Below, piece after piece: positions 8,217 through 21,539 of a stretch of DNA of 64,000 nucleotides (the stretch's first letter is position 1; every line of letters begins with the position of its first letter). Below the pieces are notes generated by a model. It was not told where the DNA came from. It searched no databases and was given only the letters and a program-made list of their open reading frames with translations. The stretch spans positions 288,501 to 352,500 of the forward strand of contig NZ_CP031357.1 of assembly GCF_003355455.1 (NCBI RefSeq), in the 5' to 3' direction. This DNA comes from Erythrobacter aureus (GTDB taxonomy: Bacteria > Pseudomonadota > Alphaproteobacteria > Sphingomonadales > Sphingomonadaceae). The translations under genes and the position numbers were made by a program.

Positions 8217-9277
8217 TCGGGTTTCCTCCGCTGACCTTCGGGAAAGCCCGCACCGCGCGGCCAGTCGCGCGCGGTCAGCGCCATGCATTTGAACACATCG
8301 CCCATCGCGTCGGGCTGGACCAGCCGGTCGTGCGCCAGCCGAATATCCTCGGCGCGGGCGGGCGATGCTTTCGCGAGAGCCTGCGCGCGCAGGCCGATGC
8401 CCATCGCGGTGAGCCATGCGCCCTGCGTCGTGAGCGAGCTGGCCACACCTTCCCGCCGAGCAATCGCATCGAGCGTGGCGAAATCGACATGCGCGCTCAG
8501 GTCCATCTCTCCCGGCGCGTCGAACACATCGCATTTCTCATGCGCCTTGACCGCCTGCAAGGTCGACCCGGTTCGCGGTGCCAGATGGCCATAATCGATA
8601 AACAGCGCCGCCCCGCCCTGAACGTCGAGCCGCAGGGCCAGCGCCTCGATCAACGCCGCCGCCGCCGGACAGGTTTCGATGACCGTATCGGGCTGTGCGG
8701 CTCGCTGATTGTCCGGCACCGCCTCGGTCATCGGATTGGGGCCGGACACAAAGGCGAACTCGCCCCCCTCCAGCCCGACCATGCGCTCGCGCCAACCCTG
8801 GGCGGTCATTACCAATTGACGAATCGGGAGCGCGTCGAGGAATTCATTGGCGAGCAGGAAAAGCGGGCGATCCTCCGGCAGCGTATCGATCGAATCGTGG
8901 AACCGCGCACCGGCCAGAGTGCCGCCCTGGATCTTGCGCAGTGCTTCCGATCCTTCGACCAGATGCACCTCGGGCCGCAGACCCTGGCTGGCCATGGCGC
9001 GCAGCGCATCCCTGGCCAGCGTCCCGCGGCCCGGACCCAATTCGACATAGATCGCGTCGGCCGGACGGCCTGCACGCACCCAGATATCGGCCAGCCACAG
9101 CCCGGCCATCTCGCCGAACATCTGGCTGATCTCGGGCGCGGTGGTGAAATCGCCGCCCGCCCCCAAGGGATCGCGCGAAGTGTAATAGCGCGCATTGCTC
9201 TCGCCCATATAGCGCGACACGGGCATCGCCCCCGTGGCCTCGATCAACCGGCGGAAGCTGTCCGCAAGCCCGGTCAT
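8213..9277 (-). CDS. midA: SAM-dependent methyltransferase, MidA/NDUFAF7 family
   Basis: COG1565 (DUF185) methyltransferase, 354 residues. The mitochondrial homologue NDUFAF7 methylates an arginine of a complex I subunit during assembly; the bacterial role is inferred to be similar. Visible features: N-terminal YYTSRDPLGAGGDFTTAPEI (31-50), the SAM loop YVELGPGRGTLARD near 77-90, LLANEFLDALPIRQ near 140-153 and ALFIDYGH near 225. It follows lgt with a four-base overlap, and the DUF2147 remnant overlaps its end, so the three are coupled. ATG at 9277 is the natural start; no odd features in the gene. Confidence 0.9.
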   Translation of the reverse strand: MTGLADSFRRLIEATGAMPVSRYMGESNARYYTSRDPLGAGGDFTTAPEISQMFGEMAGLWLADIWVRAGRPADAIYVELGPGRGTLARDALRAMASQGLRPEVHLVEGSEALRKIQGGTLAGARFHDSIDTLPEDRPLFLLANEFLDALPIRQLVMTAQGWRERMVGLEGGEFAFVSGPNPMTEAVPDNQRAAQPDTVIETCPAAAALIEALALRLDVQGGAALFIDYGHLAPRTGSTLQAVKAHEKCDVFDAPGEMDLSAHVDFATLDAIARREGVASSLTTQGAWLTAMGIGLRAQALAKASPARAEDIRLAHDRLVQPDAMGDVFKCMALTARDWPRGAGFPEGQRRKPE

Positions 9278-10137
9278 GCCGCCGTTGACTTTGCTCCGTT
9301 CACCGGCTTGCGCGTCAGGCTATAGACCACGAACGCAATGCCGAGCGCGATCATCGGCAGGCTGAGCCATTGGCCGCGCGAGAGACCGGTTTCGATAACC
9401 ACATTGGCAAGATGAGCATCGGGTTGGCGGAAGAATTCGTTGACGAGGCGGCCCAGCCCCATGCCGGCAGTGAACACGCCGACCAGCAGGCCGACGCGAT
9501 ACCGCGCCTTGGTTTTCCAGAACAGCAGCATCATCACGATGCCCAGCAGCAGCCCTTCGAGGCCCGCCTGGTAGAGCTGGCTCGGATGACGGGCGACGTC
9601 GCCGCCATCGGGAAAGACCATCGCCCAGGGCACGTTGCTCTCGACCGCGCGACCCCACAATTCGCCATTGATGAAATTGGCGATGCGACCCGGAAAATAG
9701 GCGAAGGGCACCGACACAGCGACGTAATCGCTCACCCTCAGGAAGGCGAGCTGGTTGCGCCACGATACCCAGAGGATCGCGAGCACCACGCCGATCAGCC
9801 CGCCGTGGAAGCTCATTCCCCCTTCCCACAGCTTGAGCATGTCGAGCGTTCCGAAAAGGTCGGGCCTATAAAATGCGACATAGCCCATGCGCCCGCCGAG
9901 GATCACGCCCAGCGTGCCATAGAAGAACAGGTCGTCAGCATGGCGCTGCGCCAACGGGGCGCCGGGGCCCTTGATCATCTTCGACAGGTGCCAATAGGCG
10001 AACAGGATGCCGACGAGATAGGCGAGCGAATAGAAGCGCAGCTGGAAACCGCCGATCTCGAACAGATAGGGCCTGAGGCCGAGATTTTCCCAGTAGATCG
10101 GTTCTGCCGCGCCCGATGCAGCCAGTAGTGACAGCAA
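9274..10137 (-). CDS. lgt: Prolipoprotein diacylglyceryl transferase
   Basis: Inner-membrane enzyme that attaches diacylglycerol to the lipobox cysteine of prolipoproteins, the first step for the many lipoproteins coded in this window. 287 residues with about seven hydrophobic segments. The family signature GRIANFINGELWGR is present in the middle, the conserved His is in GGMSFHGGLIG and RHPSQLYQAGLEG follows. It precedes midA on the minus strand with a four-base overlap. The upstream gap to the divergent acyl-CoA synthetase is about 165 bases and should hold both promoters, though I see no convincing boxes. Confidence 0.95.
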   Translation of the reverse strand: MLSLLAASGAAEPIYWENLGLRPYLFEIGGFQLRFYSLAYLVGILFAYWHLSKMIKGPGAPLAQRHADDLFFYGTLGVILGGRMGYVAFYRPDLFGTLDMLKLWEGGMSFHGGLIGVVLAILWVSWRNQLAFLRVSDYVAVSVPFAYFPGRIANFINGELWGRAVESNVPWAMVFPDGGDVARHPSQLYQAGLEGLLLGIVMMLLFWKTKARYRVGLLVGVFTAGMGLGRLVNEFFRQPDAHLANVVIETGLSRGQWLSLPMIALGIAFVVYSLTRKPVNGAKSTAA

Positions 10138-10302
10138 GTCGTATTCCCCTTAGAGGTGTGTCCAAGGCCGCGACCGGCGACCCATCGGGAGCGGCTTTTG
10201 GCATAGCAGGGGTTTTGGGGAAAGCCTGCGTCGAGCCGCAATTCATGCGCGAGCCTCGAACATGAGGCCGTGCGCCGTATTGGAGAGGACACGAAACAAC
10301 CC

Positions 10303-11997
10303 ATGCCGACACAACTCGATCAGGATATCGACCGGATCACGAAGGCCGTGACCGCGCCCGGCCAGATGTTCGAGCTCACAGAAGTCACCCGCCGCGGCGT
10401 GACCATGCCCGCCTTCAAGAACGCCCCGCCCAGCGTCGTCCATTACTTCGCGCATTTCTGCAACGAGAAGAAGGACGAGACCTTCCTTGTCGAAGGCGAC
10501 CAGCGGATGACCTTCGGCGAGGTCTGGCATGCCGCCACGCATGTAGCCCACAGCCTGGCCACCGAGCATGGCATCGAGAAGGGCGACCGCGTCGGCATCG
10601 CCGCGCGCAATTCGTCCAACTGGATCGTCGCCTATATGGGCATTCTGATGGCCGGCGGCTGCGCAACGCTGCTCAACGGCTGGTGGACGGGCGAGGAGCT
10701 CGCTTATGGAATCAAGCTTTGCGAATGCAAGCTGGTGCTGGCCGATCCGCAGCGTGCCGCACGTCTCGAAGATGAAGACCACCCGGCGAGGGTCATCGTG
10801 TTCGACCATGGCGTTCCCGCCCAAGGCCTTGCCTCGGTATGGGCCGCAGGCGACACGGCGATGAAGATGCTCGGCCAGATCGGGCCTGACGATCTGGCAA
10901 CCATCCTCTACACGTCGGGATCGACCGGCCACCCCAAGGGGGCCTATTCGGACCATCTCGGGGTCGTCTCGGGCACGATGAACTACGTCTGCCAGACCGC
11001 GATGATGCTGCAATTGCTGACCGAACGGGGCGAGGCTCCCACGGTCCAGCCATCCGCTCTGGTCGCGGTACCGCTGTTCCATGTGACCGGCGAGGTCCCG
11101 CTGTTCCTTCAGAGTTTCGCCATGGGCCGCAAGCTGGTGCTCATGCCCAAGTGGGATGCGACCGAAGCGCTGCGCCTGCTGGCCGAGGAACAGATCACCT
11201 ATTTCGTCGGCGTTCCGCTGATGAGCTACGAGATCGCGGTCCATCCCGAGCGCGAGAAATATGACCTGTCGCAATGCAAGACCTTTGCCGGTGGCGGCGC
11301 GGCGCGGCCCATCGAACACGTCAAGAAGATCAAAGACGCCTTTCAGGACGGCTATCCGGTTTTGGGTTACGGCCTGACCGAAACCAACGGCGTGGGCGCG
11401 GGCAATCTCAACGAGAACTATCTCGCCAAGCCCAGCAGCACGGGCATGCCCTCGCTCCCGCTGGTCGACATGGCGATACTCGACGATGACGGTACACCGC
11501 TGGAACAGGGTGTGATCGGCGAGGTTTCGATCCGTTCGGTGTGCAACTTCCTTGGCTATTGGAAGGACGAGGACGCGACCAGGGCCGCCTATTCGGACGA
11601 GGCCTATTTCCGTACCGGCGATCTCGGCTATCTCGACGAAGACAATTACCTGTTCATCGTCGACCGCAAGAAGGACATCATCATCCGCGGCGGCGAGAAT
11701 ATTTCCTGCCTCGAGGTGGAAGAGGCGATCTACGCGCATCCTGCGGTTGCGGAATGTTCGGTCTTCGGCCTGCCCGACGAACGCTTCGGCGAAATTCCGG
11801 CCGCCGTCTATCACACGCATGAGGGAAGGGACCTCACGCCCGAGGACCTGCAGGAATTCCTGCATGAGCACATCGCCGCTTTCAAGGTTCCGACGATCAT
11901 GTGGCGCAGCGAGGAACAATTGCCGCGCCTGGGCACCCAGAAGGTCGACAAGCGCACAGTCAAAGCGACCTTTGCCAAGGAGCATCTCGCCGCTTGA
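10303..11997 (+). CDS. Class I adenylate-forming enzyme, fatty acyl-CoA synthetase type
   Basis: Activates a carboxylic acid with ATP and joins it to CoA; 564 residues. The P-loop ILYTSGSTGHPKG, the adenine-binding YGLTETNG and the hinge segment YFRTGDLGYL with DRKKDIIIRGGENIS mark the ANL family; the C-terminal Lys region (LPRLGTQKVDKR) is present. A GTG at 10270 is in frame, but ATG at 10303 fits the family's N-terminus better. The stop codon overlaps the TTG start of glnD (TTGA), an unusual pairing with no metabolic logic that I can see. Chain-length preference cannot be read from the sequence; medium or long-chain fatty acids are the default guess. Confidence 0.85.
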   Translation: MPTQLDQDIDRITKAVTAPGQMFELTEVTRRGVTMPAFKNAPPSVVHYFAHFCNEKKDETFLVEGDQRMTFGEVWHAATHVAHSLATEHGIEKGDRVGIAARNSSNWIVAYMGILMAGGCATLLNGWWTGEELAYGIKLCECKLVLADPQRAARLEDEDHPARVIVFDHGVPAQGLASVWAAGDTAMKMLGQIGPDDLATILYTSGSTGHPKGAYSDHLGVVSGTMNYVCQTAMMLQLLTERGEAPTVQPSALVAVPLFHVTGEVPLFLQSFAMGRKLVLMPKWDATEALRLLAEEQITYFVGVPLMSYEIAVHPEREKYDLSQCKTFAGGGAARPIEHVKKIKDAFQDGYPVLGYGLTETNGVGAGNLNENYLAKPSSTGMPSLPLVDMAILDDDGTPLEQGVIGEVSIRSVCNFLGYWKDEDATRAAYSDEAYFRTGDLGYLDEDNYLFIVDRKKDIIIRGGENISCLEVEEAIYAHPAVAECSVFGLPDERFGEIPAAVYHTHEGRDLTPEDLQEFLHEHIAAFKVPTIMWRSEEQLPRLGTQKVDKRTVKATFAKEHLAA

Positions 11998-14753
11998 GCC
12001 TGGCCCGTATCCCCCGACAACGCGCGATCATCGACAGGCGCAAGCTTGCCTCCGCGATCGAAAGCCTTGTCGCGGAGCATGGCGACAAGGCGCGCCCGCA
12101 GATCGTCGACCTGCTCAAGACCGCTCTCAACGAAGGGCGGACGGAGCTTGCACGACGTCTGGAGGACAAGCCATCCGCCGGGCATGAGAATGCGGGCGGA
12201 TTCGCGTTCCTGATCGACCAGCTGATCCGGGTGATCCACGATCACGCGACCGCCCATCTCTATCCCAGCGCGAACCGTTCGCAGGCCGAGCGGCTCGCAG
12301 TCATGGCGGTGGGCGGGTATGGGCGCTCCGAAATGTCGCCGCATTCGGATGTCGACATCGCCTTCCTGGTAGGCGGCCGGAAAACCGCCTGGTGCGAACA
12401 GGTGGTCGAGGCGATGCTCTACCTCCTATGGGACCTGGGCCTGAAGGTCGGCCATTCCACGCGCACGCTCGATGAGGCGATGCGGCTGGCGAAGGGCGAC
12501 CTCACCATCCGCACCGCGCTGCTCGAGGGGCGCTATGTCTGGGGCGATCAGGGCCTTTACGATGAAGGATCGCGGCGGTTCACCATGGAGGTGGTACGCG
12601 GCAATGAACGGGCCTTCGTTACCGAGAAGCTCGCCGAACGCGACGCCCGCCACAAGCGGATGGGCGACAGCCGCTATGTCGTCGAACCCAATGTGAAGGA
12701 CGGCAAGGGCGGCCTGCGCGACCTCCACACGCTCTACTGGATCGGCAAGTTCATCCACCGCGTGCGCACTGCGTCCGAACTGGTCGATGTCGGGCTGTTC
12801 ACCCGCGCGGAATATCGCAGTTTTCGCAAAGCGGAGAACTTCCTCCTCGCGGTGCGCAGCCACATGCATGTGATTACCGGCCGCGCCGAGGACCGGCTGA
12901 CCTTCGACCTCCAGCGCCGTATCGCGGAACGGATGAACTTCGCCGAGCGCCCGGGCAAGAGCGCGGTCGAGCGCTTCATGCAGTTCTATTTCCTGCAGGC
13001 GAAGCGCGTCGGCTCGCTCACCGGCGTGTTTCTGGCGCATATCGACGAGCAGTTCGAAGCCAAGACTGCCCGACGCGGATTTTTCGCCGGGTGGAAAGCC
13101 AGGTCGCGGCAGATCAAGGGCTACCGCGTCCATGGCGGCAAGATCGGCGCGCCATCGGACGACTGGTTCAAGCGAAGTCCGGTGCGGCTGATCGAAATCT
13201 TCCAGCTGGCAGAAGCGGAAGGGCTGGAAATTCATCCCGAAACCATGCGGCAGGCGAACCGCGATAGCGGCTTGATCGACAACGCGATCCGCGAAGACGA
13301 GCGCGCCAATGCGCTGTTCCTCGATCTGCTGTGCGGTCGGAACGATCCCGAAACAGTGCTGCGCTGGATGAACGAAGCGGGCGTGTTCGGGAAATTCGTG
13401 CCCGATTTCGGCAAGGTCAACGCACAGATGCAGTTCGATATGTACCACCATTACACGGTGGACGAACACACAATCCGCGCGATCGGCCTGCTGAACCGCA
13501 TCGAGAAGGGTGAACTGGCCGACGACCATCCGCGCGCCACGCGGCTGATCCACAAGGTCGGCTCGCGCCGCGTCGCCTATGTCGCCGCGCTACTGCACGA
13601 TATCGCCAAGGGGCGCGGGGGCGACCATTCGGTGCTGGGTGCCGAAGTCGCTCGCGAACTTTGCCCTCGGTTCGGGCTGACCGAGAGCGAAACCGAGATG
13701 GTCGCCTGGCTGGTGCTCAATCACCTGCTGATGAGCCACACCGCGCAGAAGCGCGATCTGACCGATCCCAAGACGATCGAGGATTTCGTGGCGCAGGTAC
13801 AGAGCGCCGAGCGGCTGCGCCACCTCGCCATTCTGACGGCAGTCGATATCCGCGCGGTGGGTCCGGGTACCTGGAATAGCTGGAAGGGCCAGCTTCTGGG
13901 CGAACTTTACGATATATCGAGCGAGCGGCTTCGTCTCGGCCATATGCGTCATGGCCGCGAGCAGACGATCGCCCATAAGCAGGCCGAGGTGGTTGAACTG
14001 CTGGACGCCGAGGCCGGACTGGTCGAGAATCTGGCCGAGACGATGGGGGATGCTTACTGGATCGCGGAGCCGCCCGACATCATCGCGCTCAATCTCGTCC
14101 ATTATTCCGCCGCGCGCGAGCAGGAACACGAGCTGTCGATCCACTGCGAATATTACGAGGCACGTGGCGCGACACTGGTGACGGTGATCGCCGCGGACCA
14201 CCCCGGCCTGTTCTATCGCATAGCCGGGGGTATCCATCTGGCGGGCGGAAACATCATCGATGCACGCATCCACACCACGCGCACCGGCTGGGCACTCGAC
14301 AATTTCCTTGTTCAGGACCCGCATGGCGATCCCTTTGCCGAAGAGGGGCAGCTCGAACGGCTCAAGACCAGCATCGCCGATGCGCTGGCCAACAAGGTCG
14401 ATCTCGCCCCGCGCCTGGCGCAGCGCCCGCTGGCACACAGCCGCGCGCGCGCCTTCGACGTCGCACCGCGCGTGCTGTTCGACAACAAGGCCTCGAACCG
14501 CTTCACGGTGATCGAAGTGAATGCCCGTGATCGCCCGGCGCTGCTGAACCGGCTGGCCCGGGCGCTGTTCGAAAGCCGGCTGGTGGTCCATTCCGCCCAT
14601 ATCACCAATTATGGCGAGCGCGCGGCCGACACGTTCTACGTGACCGACCTGACCGGAGGAAAGCTGGAGCCGGGCGAGCGGATGAACCGCATCGAAGCGC
14701 GCCTGATCGAAGCCGCCAGCGACGCCACGCAGGACCGGCTGGAAAACGCGTAA
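11994..14753 (+). CDS. glnD: Bifunctional [protein-PII] uridylyltransferase/uridylyl-removing enzyme
   Basis: Nitrogen sensor that uridylylates PII when glutamine is low and removes UMP when it is high. 919 residues from TTG at 11994; the frame is open further upstream but that part only shadows the synthetase gene, while TTG overlaps its stop as TTGA and has AAGGAG about ten bases upstream. Domains: nucleotidyltransferase with GGYGRSEMSPHSDVDI at 104-119, linker helices, HD domain with HHYTVDEHT near 485 and LLHDIAKGRGGDHS near 532, then two ACT domains (about 727-800 and 837-910) that bind glutamine. All catalytic motifs are intact. No nitrogen gene adjoins it. Confidence 0.95.
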   Translation: MSLARIPRQRAIIDRRKLASAIESLVAEHGDKARPQIVDLLKTALNEGRTELARRLEDKPSAGHENAGGFAFLIDQLIRVIHDHATAHLYPSANRSQAERLAVMAVGGYGRSEMSPHSDVDIAFLVGGRKTAWCEQVVEAMLYLLWDLGLKVGHSTRTLDEAMRLAKGDLTIRTALLEGRYVWGDQGLYDEGSRRFTMEVVRGNERAFVTEKLAERDARHKRMGDSRYVVEPNVKDGKGGLRDLHTLYWIGKFIHRVRTASELVDVGLFTRAEYRSFRKAENFLLAVRSHMHVITGRAEDRLTFDLQRRIAERMNFAERPGKSAVERFMQFYFLQAKRVGSLTGVFLAHIDEQFEAKTARRGFFAGWKARSRQIKGYRVHGGKIGAPSDDWFKRSPVRLIEIFQLAEAEGLEIHPETMRQANRDSGLIDNAIREDERANALFLDLLCGRNDPETVLRWMNEAGVFGKFVPDFGKVNAQMQFDMYHHYTVDEHTIRAIGLLNRIEKGELADDHPRATRLIHKVGSRRVAYVAALLHDIAKGRGGDHSVLGAEVARELCPRFGLTESETEMVAWLVLNHLLMSHTAQKRDLTDPKTIEDFVAQVQSAERLRHLAILTAVDIRAVGPGTWNSWKGQLLGELYDISSERLRLGHMRHGREQTIAHKQAEVVELLDAEAGLVENLAETMGDAYWIAEPPDIIALNLVHYSAAREQEHELSIHCEYYEARGATLVTVIAADHPGLFYRIAGGIHLAGGNIIDARIHTTRTGWALDNFLVQDPHGDPFAEEGQLERLKTSIADALANKVDLAPRLAQRPLAHSRARAFDVAPRVLFDNKASNRFTVIEVNARDRPALLNRLARALFESRLVVHSAHITNYGERAADTFYVTDLTGGKLEPGERMNRIEARLIEAASDATQDRLENA

Positions 14754-14765
14754 TTTATCGTCCTG

Positions 14766-14910
14766 CCGCTTCGCTACTTGAGGGCGGGGATTTTCCTCCC
14801 CCCTATCGCTTCGCTGCTTGAGGGCGAGGGATCTTCCTCCCCCTACCGCTTCGCTACTTGAGGGTGGGGGATCCTCCTCCCCCTACCGCTTCGCTACTTG
14901 AGGGTGGGGC
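14766..14910. repeat. 40-bp tandem repeat, three full copies and a partial fourth
   Basis: Units begin at 14766, 14806, 14846 and 14886, an exact 40-base period. Each unit opens with CGCTTCGCTACTTGAGGG or a close variant and continues into a G-rich then C-rich part that can fold (GGGGGA pairing with TCCCCC). Differences between copies are single substitutions. The array fills the gap between the convergent glnD and yggS genes and ends at the yggS stop codon, so it may serve as a two-way transcription stop; there is no T-run typical of an intrinsic terminator. Confidence 0.9.
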
Positions 14911-15581
14911 TAGGCGGGTTTGCCGCGCTCTCCGAACAGGGCCGTGCCCACGCGCACATGCGTCGCGCCTAGCCTGATCGCGGTTTCGTAATCCCCGCTC
15001 ATGCCCATGCTGCGGCCATCCAGCCCATGATCGCGGGCAAGCTTGTCGAGGAAGGCGAAGAAGGGCGCGGGCTCGATATCGAAGGGCGGAATGCACATCA
15101 GGCCTGCCACCGGGATATCGGCGCCTTGCGCCTGTTCGAGCAATGCAGGCAGCTCGGCGACCGGGCAGCCGCCCTTCTGGTCTTCCTCGCCGACATCGAC
15201 CTGCACGAAACACGGCACACGTTTGCCGAGCTTGTCCATCGCCTTGGCGAGCGCCTTCACCAAACTAGGCCGATCGAGTGAGTGGATCACGTCGAACAAT
15301 GCCACGGCGTCCTCCGCCTTGTTCGATTGCAATTGGCCGATGAGGTGTAGTTGCACCGACGGATGCGCCTCGCGCAGCGCGGGCCATTTGCCTTGCGCTT
15401 CCTGCACCCGATTCTCGCCGAAATGGCGCTGGCCTTCGCGCAGCAACGGCTCGATCGCCTCTGCCGGATGCGTCTTGCTGACCGCGATCAGCGTGACCTC
15501 CGAGGGTTCGCGGTGAGCGATCTTGCAGGCCTTGACGATATTCGCCTGCACCTTCTGAAGCGGAGTCTCTGCCTTTTCCAT
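14910..15581 (-). CDS. yggS: YggS/PROSC family PLP-binding protein
   Basis: Pyridoxal-phosphate homeostasis protein without known enzymatic turnover; 223 residues, the usual size. The PLP lysine is Lys36 in LIAVSKTHPA, the segment HFGENRVQEAQGKWP follows, and SMGMSGDYETAIRLGATHVR with VGTALFGER forms the phosphate-binding end of the alanine-racemase-like barrel. A GTG codon directly precedes the ATG at 15581 and could be used instead. It is divergent from the ThiE-like gene across a gap of only 16 bases, so their promoters must overlap the opposing coding starts. Confidence 0.92.
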   Translation of the reverse strand: MEKAETPLQKVQANIVKACKIAHREPSEVTLIAVSKTHPAEAIEPLLREGQRHFGENRVQEAQGKWPALREAHPSVQLHLIGQLQSNKAEDAVALFDVIHSLDRPSLVKALAKAMDKLGKRVPCFVQVDVGEEDQKGGCPVAELPALLEQAQGADIPVAGLMCIPPFDIEPAPFFAFLDKLARDHGLDGRSMGMSGDYETAIRLGATHVRVGTALFGERGKPA

Positions 15582-15597
15582 CACGCCGCGCTATACC

Positions 15598-16179
15598 GTG
15601 TGCGTGACACGAAACCAGTCCCTCCCCCTATTGTGGTTGCTTAGCGACCAGCGCAACGATGCGGGGCTGGAGGGCGCGCTGCGCGCATTGCCGAGAGGAT
15701 CCGGCTTCGTATTCCGCCACTATCACCTCGATCCTGCGGCCCGGCGCGCCCGTTTCGACGAACTGGCCGATCTGGCGCGCCAATTGGGGCATATGGTAAT
15801 TCTGTCCGGCGAGGAGGACTGGGGGGCGGATGGATGTTACGGCGTTCCCGAGCGCCTTGGGCAAGGGCTGCGCCTCGCCACGGCGCATGATGGAAAAGAG
15901 CTTCAGGACGCCATCGCCGCGCGGGCGGACGGCATTTTCCTCTCGCCGGTCTTTCACACGGCCTCGCATCCGGGCGGTGCGACCCTCGGCGTGCACGGCT
16001 TCCATGTTCTCGCGCAGCAATCGCCGGTCCCGGTCATCGCTCTGGGCGGCATGACCCACGATCGAGCCCGCGAACTCGATTGGCCACGCTGGGGCGCGAT
16101 CGACGGACTCGGTTCATCTCCGACCGAAGGGAAGCAAGGGCGACCCCCCGCCCGCGGCGACTGCAAGGAGCGAGGATAG
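15598..16179 (+). CDS. Thiamine phosphate synthase-like protein (ThiE/TenI family)
   Basis: TIM-barrel protein of 193 residues related to thiamine phosphate synthase. The second half matches the family well: ADGIFLSPVFHTASHPGG followed by PVPVIALGGMTHDRARELD. The N-terminal half is divergent and the pyrophosphate-binding residues of true ThiE are not clearly present, so it may be a TenI-like or degenerate member. The tail after GAIDGLG is low-complexity and charged (PTEGKQGRPPARGDCKERG). No thiamine gene lies nearby. The GTG start at 15598 is the first in frame; a second GTG is two codons downstream. Confidence 0.65.
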   Translation: MCVTRNQSLPLLWLLSDQRNDAGLEGALRALPRGSGFVFRHYHLDPAARRARFDELADLARQLGHMVILSGEEDWGADGCYGVPERLGQGLRLATAHDGKELQDAIAARADGIFLSPVFHTASHPGGATLGVHGFHVLAQQSPVPVIALGGMTHDRARELDWPRWGAIDGLGSSPTEGKQGRPPARGDCKERG

Positions 16180-16293
16180 CCAAGTGAGCGGATGCGAACG
16201 TCGGCGCTTGAGGCGAACCGAAACAGACGCCGCTTGACCTCGGAGTCCCCGAGGATTCATACTGTGCGCTCTCGACGGATCAGGGGAACCCAC

Positions 16294-18630
<2,337 letters not shown>

Positions 18631-18712
18631 CCCCTGGCTGCAGCACCAGCAATCGGCGCGCACCGCAAATTTGGCACGACTTCCGCGCTTTATGCCGCTA
18701 AGCCGCGCGGCC

Positions 18713-20290
18713 ATGGCTACCGTGACAGACACTGCTGCCAGCGCCCCGCCCCCGAAAGAAACGGATGGTGACGGCCAGGCCAAGCGCCGTCCTATCAGCC
18801 GCTGGACGATCCTGCGCGCGCTGGCCGAGATGCGCATGTGGTGGCGCGACGGGGTGATCGCCGATCTCGACCATGTCGCCACCATCGAACGGGTGCGCGG
18901 CGAATCGCTGCTCACCAGCCGCTATATCTTCATGACCGCGATGAGCGCCGGGATCGCCATACTCGGCCTGTTGCTGTCCTCGCCCGCAGTGGTCATCGGC
19001 GCCATGCTGCTCTCGCCGCTGATGAGCCCGATCATCGGCACCGGATTTTCGCTGGCGACGGGAGATGCCAACTGGCTGAGGCGCTGCGGGAAGGCACTGG
19101 CCGCAGGCTCGCTGTTCGCAATCCTGTTCTGCGCCCTGATCGTATTCCTTTCGCCTTTGCAGACGGTGACCGAGGAAATCGCCTCGCGCACCCGGCCGAA
19201 CCTGTTCGATCTGCTGGTGGCGCTGTTTTCGGCGCTGGCAGGCTCCTATGCAGTGATCCGCGGGCGCGAGGGCACGATCGTGGGCGTGGCCATTGCCACC
19301 GCCTTGATGCCGCCGCTCGCCGTGGTCGGCTTCGGTCTGGCAACGTTCAACTGGACGGTGTTCGCCGGCGCGTTGGGCCTGTTCATCACCAACCTGGTGA
19401 CCATCGGCCTCACCGCTGCGGTCATGGCACGCCTTTATGGCTTCCAGTCGGGTGTGACGAACCGTCAGGGAAGGTTGGCATCGATCATCATCCTGACGGT
19501 GTTCGTCGCCATGGCCATACCGCTCGGCTTTTCGTTACGGACAATCGCCTGGGAGGCGAATGGGCAGCGAATCGTAAACCACGAGGTTTCCGAAGCCTTC
19601 ACCAATCGCGCGCGGGTGGAACAGCCGGTCGTCAACTGGGATACCGATCCGGTGACGGTATCGGCCAGCGTGTTCACACCCGAATTCAACGCCGATGCCG
19701 ATACAGAAGTGGCACGTCGACTGGAGCAACGGCTGGGGCGCGCCGTCGTCGTCAATATCGACCAGTTCCAGGTCGGCACCGATCCTGGCGCGGCGGAACA
19801 GGCGGCACTGGCCCGCGCCCGCGCCCGCGAAGCCGCGGAGGCCAGCGAACGCCAGATCGCCGCCTTGGCGCGCAGTCTGGCGCTGATCGCGGGGGTCGAG
19901 CGCAAGGATGTCCTGCTCGACCGCGAGAACAAGCGCGCCCAAGCCACCGCGCAACCGCTCGAAGGGCTGACCCTGGCGGGCTATCGTGAATTGGAGCGCA
20001 GGCTCGAACGCACGGTACCCGGCTGGACGGTCGAATTGCGGCCTCCCCTTACCGCATTGCCCGAAGTGACGGTGGGCGAGGATGGCCTCGATGCCGAGAA
20101 TGCCACGCGGCTGGCGCTGATCGGCTGGGCAGCGAAGCGCACCGGCTTGCGCATTACCCTTTCCGGCAGCGACGAGGCGCTCCACGAGCTGAATGCGGTG
20201 CTTGGAGAGGACGCCCGCTTCGTCGACACGCGCAGCGAGGGCCAAGGCAATGCGGTGAGCGCCGCCTGGTCGACCACGACCGCCCGTTAA
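18713..20290 (+). CDS. DUF389 (TIGR00341) integral membrane protein
   Basis: Polytopic inner-membrane protein of about 525 residues and unknown function. Hydrophobic segments cluster between about 70 and 270; AVVIGAMLLSPLMSPIIGTG and GREGTIVGVAIATALMPPLA are hallmark DUF389 stretches. The second half is a soluble region with a long Ala/Arg/Glu helix (ALARARAREAAEASERQIA), a probable coiled coil, and a final alpha/beta domain. It follows ftsK closely. The start is uncertain: ATG at 18713 or 18692, neither with a clear ribosome binding site. Confidence 0.8.
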   Translation: MATVTDTAASAPPPKETDGDGQAKRRPISRWTILRALAEMRMWWRDGVIADLDHVATIERVRGESLLTSRYIFMTAMSAGIAILGLLLSSPAVVIGAMLLSPLMSPIIGTGFSLATGDANWLRRCGKALAAGSLFAILFCALIVFLSPLQTVTEEIASRTRPNLFDLLVALFSALAGSYAVIRGREGTIVGVAIATALMPPLAVVGFGLATFNWTVFAGALGLFITNLVTIGLTAAVMARLYGFQSGVTNRQGRLASIIILTVFVAMAIPLGFSLRTIAWEANGQRIVNHEVSEAFTNRARVEQPVVNWDTDPVTVSASVFTPEFNADADTEVARRLEQRLGRAVVVNIDQFQVGTDPGAAEQAALARARAREAAEASERQIAALARSLALIAGVERKDVLLDRENKRAQATAQPLEGLTLAGYRELERRLERTVPGWTVELRPPLTALPEVTVGEDGLDAENATRLALIGWAAKRTGLRITLSGSDEALHELNAVLGEDARFVDTRSEGQGNAVSAAWSTTTAR

Positions 20291-20368
20291 ACCGACAGGG
20301 ATAGCGGCGGGCTTGCCCGCGCCTGGTTGCAGTTGTAACGGGCGGGCGCACATTAAGGAGTCCTCCCC

Positions 20369-21484
<1,116 letters not shown>

Positions 21485-21539
21485 TTCATGGTTACGGTGA
21501 TATAAGCCGGCGTTAACGCTTTGGCTTTATCGTGGGTGC

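Noticed and set aside
10243..11985. Open frame opposite the acyl-CoA synthetase
   Set aside because: Same reason: antisense mirror of a gene with all ANL-family motifs.
14766..14910. CRISPR array
   Set aside because: The 40-base units are contiguous tandem copies without unique spacers and there are no cas genes.
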